Assembly (NCBI GenBank): GCA_039933775.1
Contig: JBDTNK010000011.1
Coordinates: 1-44,963, forward strand
DNA: 44,963 nucleotides
Direction of reading: 5' to 3'
DNA from: JBDTNK01 sp039933775
GTDB lineage: Bacteria > Chloroflexota > Limnocylindria > QHBO01
A program made the position numbers and the translations under genes. This document shows, piece by piece, positions 40,924-44,963 of this stretch (the first letter of the stretch is position 1; every line of letters begins with the position of its first letter). Below the pieces are notes generated by a model that was not told the origin of the DNA, did not search any database, and saw nothing but the letters and a program-made list of their open reading frames with translations.

Positions 40924-41403
40924 TCAGCCTGCGTCGTCGGCGGCGTCGAGTGCCGCCTGGGCGTCACGATCGGCAGCGTCGCCACGGATGAAGGCCGCGG
41001 TGCGCGGTGAGCAGCCGGCGGCCATCGCTGCGTCCGCGGAGAGCGCCGGGTGATGCAGGTAGAGGTGCCACGGGTAGCCACGGGAGGTCGGATCCGCCGA
41101 GGCCAGGCGGCGCAGCAGCCACGGCATCCCCGCCCCCAGCAGCACGCCGCCGACCCGGTGCCAGAGGCGCATGCGATGGCCTTTGGCGGCGTCGTGCAAC
41201 AGCGCGGCGGCGAGCAGCTCAGGGTCGTCGCGGCCAGCGGCGAGCAGCCGCTGCGCGACGTCGATGGCGTGCCGGCGGTCCGCGACCGGCATCTGCGCGA
41301 AGAGCGGCCAGGCCGTCCTTGGCAGGACCTGGCGCGCAAACGACTCCTCGGCGGCTTCGACGCGCGCCGTCACATGACCGATGAACTGCCTGACCCTACC
41401 CAA
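40924..41403 (-). CDS. HD-domain protein
   Basis: A 159-residue protein with an HD-like metal motif: ADRRHAIDVAQRLLA, then AALLHDAAKGHRMRLWHRV (HDxxK), and WHLYLHHPALSADAAMAAGC further on. The usual metal His/Asp set (H..HD..D/H) is plausible, suggesting a small phosphohydrolase; the substrate is unknown. Such HD genes occur beside scpA in other genomes of this kind, which I infer from experience. The start is uncertain: TTG at 41403 overlaps the site-2 protease by 8 bp, and an in-frame GTG at 41373 is possible. Confidence 0.75.
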   Translation of the reverse strand: MGRVRQFIGHVTARVEAAEESFARQVLPRTAWPLFAQMPVADRRHAIDVAQRLLAAGRDDPELLAAALLHDAAKGHRMRLWHRVGGVLLGAGMPWLLRRLASADPTSRGYPWHLYLHHPALSADAAMAAGCSPRTAAFIRGDAADRDAQAALDAADDAG

Positions 41404-42019
41404 GTCCGGATCCCGTCAACAGCTCGGCGCCGATGAATGCCAGGTTGAAGAGCCAGCTGATCGGCGAATTCGGCAGGATCACCAGCACCAGCAGCAGCAG
41501 GAAGCCGTACTGCAGGTTGCGCTGGATCGTGTATTGCCAGTGTGGCGGCAGGAAGGGCAGCACCAGGTTGTAGCCGTCGAGCGGCGGGACGGGCAGGAAG
41601 TTGAAGAGGGCCAGCGCCAGGTTGAAGATCACCGCGTACTCGATGATGTTCGGCACCAGGCCGCTGTCGAGTCCCGCGATCGCCAGCACGCGATAGATGA
41701 TCGCCAGCCCCACCGCGACGATGACGTTGGCGATCGGCCCCGCGGCGGCGACGAGCGCCATGCCCACCGGTCCGGGACGCAGCGCGTAGACGTTGACCAT
41801 CACCGGCTTGCCCCACCCGAAACCGGCGATGGCGAAGAAGATCGCGCCCATCGGGTCGATATGCCGCATCGGATTCAACGACACGCGGCCCATGGCGCGC
41901 GGCCGGTGATCGCCGAGCTGATCGGCGATGAGGGCGTGGCTGAACTCGTGGAAGGTGATGCCGACGACGAGCGCGATCGCGATGCCGACGATCGCCTCGG
42001 GAGACTGGAGGAAGATCAT
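41396..42019 (-). CDS. Site-2-type zinc metalloprotease (short form)
   Basis: A 207-residue M50 family membrane protease, shorter than the CBS-fused one in this window. The zinc motif is HEFSH (His24, Glu25, His28) and the second motif is NFLPVPPLDGYN with its Asp ligand. About six hydrophobic segments span the whole length. LNPMRHIDPMGAIFF, conserved in this subgroup, is present. Its ATG overlaps the pnp stop (ATGA). The substrate is unknown. Confidence 0.93.
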   Translation of the reverse strand: MIFLQSPEAIVGIAIALVVGITFHEFSHALIADQLGDHRPRAMGRVSLNPMRHIDPMGAIFFAIAGFGWGKPVMVNVYALRPGPVGMALVAAAGPIANVIVAVGLAIIYRVLAIAGLDSGLVPNIIEYAVIFNLALALFNFLPVPPLDGYNLVLPFLPPHWQYTIQRNLQYGFLLLLVLVILPNSPISWLFNLAFIGAELLTGSGLG

Positions 42020-42906
42020 GCGGCGAGGTCTGGCAGCAGCTCGCGCATCAGGCCGGTGAGCCGCTCAGCACCGATGCGGCCCATCTCGATCACCTCTTCG
42101 TGCGTGGCGCCGGCCTCGACATCCTCGGTCGCCTTGTTGGTGATGAGGCTGAAGCCGAGCACGCGCACGCCGGCGTGGCGCGCCACGAGCACCTCGTGCA
42201 CGGTCGACATGCCGACCGCATCGCCGCCCAGCCCGCGGAGCATCCGCATCTCGGCGCGCGTCTCGTAGTTCGGCCCGCTCAGCATGATGTAGACGCCCTC
42301 GCGCAGCCCGATCCCCGACCGCTGCGCCGCGTCGCGCGCCCGCTGGCGCAGGGCGGGATCGAAGGCATCGGTCATGGGTGGGAAGCGCGGCCCAAATTTG
42401 TCCAGGTTGGGGCCCAGCAGCGGGTTGTCGCCGCTCAGGTTGATGGTGTCGCTGATGAGCATCAGGTCACCGGCGTCGTAGCCGGGATCCAGGCCGCCCG
42501 CGGCGTTCGTGAGCACCAGGGTCTCGAGGCCCAGCGAGAAGCAGGCGCGCAGCAGGAGCGTCGCCTCGCGGTGCGAGTAGCCCTCGTATGGATGCGCCCG
42601 CCCCGACAGGACCAGGACCGGCGTCCCTCCACTGCGCCCAGCGACGAGCTCGCCGGCGTGTCCCGCGACGGCCACCCCGGGCACGTGCGGAATGTCGCGA
42701 TACGGGATCCGCGCACGACCCTCCGCATCGAGCAGGTCGACGATGGCACCCAGCCCTGATCCGAGCACGAAGCCGAGCTTCGGCGCGACGTCCGCGCCAG
42801 CGGTCCGCAGCCGATCCCGGATGCTCGCCGCCGCCTCGTCGATTCGTCGCTCGAGCTCCGCCCCGTAGATGCCGTCGGCGAGTGCCGGCAGCCGGGCGTC
42901 GGCCAC
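42016..42906 (-). CDS. Purine nucleoside phosphorylase
   Basis: A 296-residue trimeric-type (PNP/MTAP family) phosphorylase. It shows GFVLGSGLGAIVDLL, VAGHAGELVAG, GRAHPYEGY, LTNAAGGLDP, SGPNYETRAEMRMLRGLGGDAVGMSTVHEV and SLITNKAT. Phosphate-binding Ser/Arg/His and the purine-binding Glu/Asn segments are in place. It splits (deoxy)inosine and guanosine into base and sugar phosphate, feeding purine salvage. The GTG at 42906 starts immediately after the upstream stop, with GGAG 9 nt before it. Confidence 0.93.
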   Translation of the reverse strand: MADARLPALADGIYGAELERRIDEAAASIRDRLRTAGADVAPKLGFVLGSGLGAIVDLLDAEGRARIPYRDIPHVPGVAVAGHAGELVAGRSGGTPVLVLSGRAHPYEGYSHREATLLLRACFSLGLETLVLTNAAGGLDPGYDAGDLMLISDTINLSGDNPLLGPNLDKFGPRFPPMTDAFDPALRQRARDAAQRSGIGLREGVYIMLSGPNYETRAEMRMLRGLGGDAVGMSTVHEVLVARHAGVRVLGFSLITNKATEDVEAGATHEEVIEMGRIGAERLTGLMRELLPDLAA

Positions 42907-43701
42907 CTACATCCGCTCCAGCAGCTGCTGCTTCTTGAGCTCGAACTCCTCGGGGGTGATGAGCCCCTTGTCGCGCAGCGTGCCGAGGCGCTCGAGCGTA
43001 TCGGCCAGGTTCTGCGCGGTCGGCTCCGCCGGCGCCGCGACAGCGGCCATCGCGGCTGGTGGCGACTCGATCGGTTCGCCGTCGCCGCGGACCTCGTGCA
43101 CGCGGTTCGAGCCGGCACGCGGCGGCATCGGTTCGGCCACCTGCATCTGCGGCATGGCGGGCGCCCGCTGCCAGCGCGGCTGCGCCAGGTCGGGCCGTTC
43201 CAGGAGCTCCTTCTGGTCGAGCATCGCCTTCTTGAACGGCACCGGGCCAGCCATCATCGGGAAGTCGGCCAGGCGCTCCTCGCCCTGCTCTTCGGCGGCG
43301 GTCAGGATGTCGAGCGTGCCGTAGCCGAAGATGCGGCCGAAGACACTCTGGCTGAGCACCGCGTCGTTGACCTTCTCAAGGCTCGAGTCGGCCATGTGCT
43401 TGTTCAGCACACCGTGCGCCTTGATCACCCGGCGCGTCGTGACGAGATACTCCTCGTTCTGCCACACGAGCATGACCCACGCGATCCGCACCACCGCCAC
43501 GATGAGCACCAGGCCGGCGGCGATCATCAGCACGTCCTTGAAATCCCAGGGGTCCTGGGCGCCCTGCCAGATGAGGACGGTCAGGGCCAGGACGGCGGCC
43601 ACGATCCAGATCCACGTCTGGGCCACGATCCCCAGCCAGTGCATCCGGCTCTCGTAGACGACTTCCTCCCCGCGGGAGAGGAGACCTCGTGCGTAACTCA
43701 T
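42907..43701 (-). CDS. Membrane PH-domain (bPH_2) protein with C-terminal SHOCT
   Basis: A 264-residue protein. Two transmembrane helices (about 18-42 and 52-76) precede a bPH_2 domain with the usual motifs: EEYLVTTRRVIKAHGVLNKHM, DSSLEKVNDAVLSQSVFGRIFGYGTLDI. The middle is Pro/Gln-rich and probably disordered. The end is a SHOCT module (LADTLERLGTLRDKGLITPEEFELKKQQLLERM region). Neither domain gives an enzyme function; such proteins are often membrane scaffolds. The ATG at 43701 (MSYARGLLS) is preferred over the longer frame to 43815 that overlaps xerD. Confidence 0.88.
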   Translation of the reverse strand: MSYARGLLSRGEEVVYESRMHWLGIVAQTWIWIVAAVLALTVLIWQGAQDPWDFKDVLMIAAGLVLIVAVVRIAWVMLVWQNEEYLVTTRRVIKAHGVLNKHMADSSLEKVNDAVLSQSVFGRIFGYGTLDILTAAEEQGEERLADFPMMAGPVPFKKAMLDQKELLERPDLAQPRWQRAPAMPQMQVAEPMPPRAGSNRVHEVRGDGEPIESPPAAMAAVAAPAEPTAQNLADTLERLGTLRDKGLITPEEFELKKQQLLERM

Positions 43702-43726
43702 GTGGCTCGGTCGCTCCGCTGGTCGT

Positions 43727-44605
43727 TCATGCTCGTGGATGCGCCCGCGCGTAGACCTCGCGCAGGCGTTCGCCGGTGAGGTGCGTGTAGAGCTGGGTCG
43801 TGCTGATGCTAGCATGGCCCAGCAGCGTCTGAACCACTCGCAGATCGGCTCCGCCCTCGAGCAGATGGGTCGCGAACGAGTGTCGAAATGTGTGCGGCGT
43901 CACCCGCTCGGTCACGCCCGCGGCATCGGCCCGCGCGCGCACCATGCGCCAGACCGATTCCCGCGCCAGCCGCCGACCGTGTGTGTTGACGAAGACCGCC
44001 GGCGTCGGCCGCTTGCTGGTCCAGGTCGCCCGTGGCCCGCCCAGGTACCGATGCAGCCGCTCGCGCGCCTCCTCGCCCATCGGCACGCGGCGCTCCTTGT
44101 TGCCCTTGCCGATGACCCGCACCCACAGGTGCGGCAGATCGACGCGGTCGGTATCGAGGCCGATGAGCTCGCTCACCCGCAGCCCGCAGGCGTACAGCAG
44201 CTCGAGCATGGCCCGGTCGCGCAGACCGATGTCGTCGTCGCCCGGCGCGTCAAGGATGCGCTCGACATCGTCGATGGCCAGCACATCGGGCAGGTAGCTG
44301 CCCGCCTTCGGCGTGTCGAGGAGCGAGAGGATGTCGCGCTCGGTGAGACCCTCGCGCTGCGCCCAGCGGTAGAAGCTGCGCAGCGCCGCCACCTTGCGGG
44401 CCAGGGTGCTGCCGCGCCAGCCATCGCTGCGCATGCCCGCCACCCAGCGGTCCACCGCCGTCGCATCGCGCCGCCAGGCAGCGCCGGCCACCTGCGCGAA
44501 CTGCTGCAGGTCGCGTCGGTATGCCGCGATCGTCAGCGGCGAGAGCCCGCGCTCGACGCGAAGCTCGACCACGAACGCGTCGATCGCGGGCTCCAGCGCA
44601 ATCAT
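43727..44605 (-). CDS. xerD: Tyrosine recombinase XerD
   Basis: A 292-residue site-specific recombinase that resolves chromosome dimers at dif. The N-terminal SAM-like domain (FVVELRVERGLSPLTIAAYRRDL) precedes the catalytic set: Arg in YACGLRVSELIGL, Lys in GKGNKERRVP, HTFRHSFATHLLEGG, LGHASISTTQLYTH. All six residues of the R-K-H-R-H-Y set are visible. It belongs to the housekeeping type by length and context (next to recN), not a mobile-element integrase. Its ATG overlaps the recN stop. Confidence 0.93.
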   Translation of the reverse strand: MIALEPAIDAFVVELRVERGLSPLTIAAYRRDLQQFAQVAGAAWRRDATAVDRWVAGMRSDGWRGSTLARKVAALRSFYRWAQREGLTERDILSLLDTPKAGSYLPDVLAIDDVERILDAPGDDDIGLRDRAMLELLYACGLRVSELIGLDTDRVDLPHLWVRVIGKGNKERRVPMGEEARERLHRYLGGPRATWTSKRPTPAVFVNTHGRRLARESVWRMVRARADAAGVTERVTPHTFRHSFATHLLEGGADLRVVQTLLGHASISTTQLYTHLTGERLREVYARAHPRA

Positions 44606-44963
44606 CGCGCCGCGCCGCGCAGGAGCGCCTCTGCCGCCGCGGTCGCCTCGCTGCCCGCCGTGGCTCCGCCCAGCATCGCCGCCAGCTCGCGCGCGCGCTC
44701 ACCGGGAGCGAGAGAGCGGACATCGGTGTAGGTTCTGCCGCCCTCGACCCGCTTGCCGACCACGAGATGCGCATCGGCATAGGCGGCGACCTGCGGCAGA
44801 TGCGTGACGCACAGCACCTGGTGGAACGCGGCGAGCGCCTTGAGCCGCTCGCCGAGCGCGGCGCCGTTGCGTCCGCCGACGCCTGCATCGACCTCGTCGA
44901 AGACGAGCAGCGGCGTCTCGTCCGCCGCGGCCAGCACCACCTTGAGGGCCAGCGAGAGGCGGC
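44602..44963 (-). CDS. recN: DNA repair protein RecN, C-terminal part (5' end outside window)
   Basis: About 120 residues of the C-terminal ATPase half. The partial frame starts in RLSLALK (end of the signature helix), then Walker B LLVFDEVDAGVGGRN, the D-loop region, QVLCVTHLPQVAAYADAHLVVGK and a C-terminal helix. These match RecN of the SMC-like ABC family, which acts in double-strand break repair. The N-terminal half with Walker A lies beyond the right edge. The stop overlaps the xerD start (ATGA). Confidence 0.93.
   Translation of the reverse strand, partial: RLSLALKVVLAAADETPLLVFDEVDAGVGGRNGAALGERLKALAAFHQVLCVTHLPQVAAYADAHLVVGKRVEGGRTYTDVRSLAPGERARELAAMLGGATAGSEATAAAEALLRGAAR

Noticed and set aside
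43727..44605. Integrase of a genomic island
   Set aside because: Length, motif set and position next to recN in a housekeeping block indicate XerD; no attachment-site repeats or cargo are seen.

Overview
This is a high-G+C chromosomal window from a bacterium whose genes are packed into long, tightly overlapping operons. ATGA and GTGA stop/start overlaps recur throughout. I see no insertion sequence, prophage or CRISPR array. The mix fits an environmental, largely aerobic Chloroflexota-like lineage (for example a Limnocylindria or Ellin6529 type): menaquinone-type ETF oxidation, chromosomal tetracycline-type ribosomal protection GTPase, MoaC-MoaB fusion, secreted CTPGxWK protein, and site-2 proteases among housekeeping genes. 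That placement is an inference from gene content, not a phylogeny.

Layout. 1-3320: a repeat-containing membrane protein that runs off the left edge, a Tet(M)/EF-G-like GTPase and tRNA-Arg(CCT). 3330-4650: a small redox set (glutaredoxin-like and TlpA-like proteins) converging on a lipoprotein cupredoxin. 4699-6634 (minus): nrdR-dcd-metallo-hydrolase. 6696-10196 (minus): acyl-CoA dehydrogenase, etfB, etfA and an uncharacterised coiled-coil protein. 10590-13397 (minus): Lrp-type regulator, class III aminotransferase and a membrane Rieske protein. 13502-21741 (minus): guanine-deaminase-like amidohydrolase, acidic microprotein, two small membrane proteins, CBS-domain site-2 protease, moeA, moaCB, and a membrane FeS oxidoreductase that probably passes ETF electrons to quinone. 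21847-23562: small membrane protein, a duplicated palindromic intergenic element, tRNA-Pro(GGG) and a secreted CTPGxWK protein ending in a 15-bp perfect hairpin. 23583-28085 (minus): two unknown small proteins, ArsA/Get3-like ATPase, gpsA and der. 28176-36619 (plus): a LacI-controlled carbohydrate ABC importer with a six-hairpin glycosidase-like protein and a GT4 glycosyltransferase. 36598-44963 (minus): an eleven-gene block recN-xerD-PH/SHOCT-pnp-site-2 protease-HD-scpA-scpB-rluB::cmk-plsC-ispH.

How the parts work together. The acyl-CoA dehydrogenase, ETF and FeS oxidoreductase form a plausible beta-oxidation electron route to the membrane. nrdR and dcd link regulation and supply of deoxynucleotides. 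moaCB and moeA make the molybdenum cofactor, although no molybdoenzyme lies in the window. The ABC cluster has its own regulator, an 18-bp perfect palindromic operator and an intercistronic hairpin after the binding-protein gene. It looks like a self-contained system to import a glycoside and then cut and rebuild it; this is the best candidate here for a less-described system. Other points of note are an in-frame RluB-Cmk fusion, a protein with a 34-codon internal repeat and paired DTEGH motifs, and several genes whose -10 boxes sit about 6-7 nt before the start codon, suggesting leaderless transcripts.
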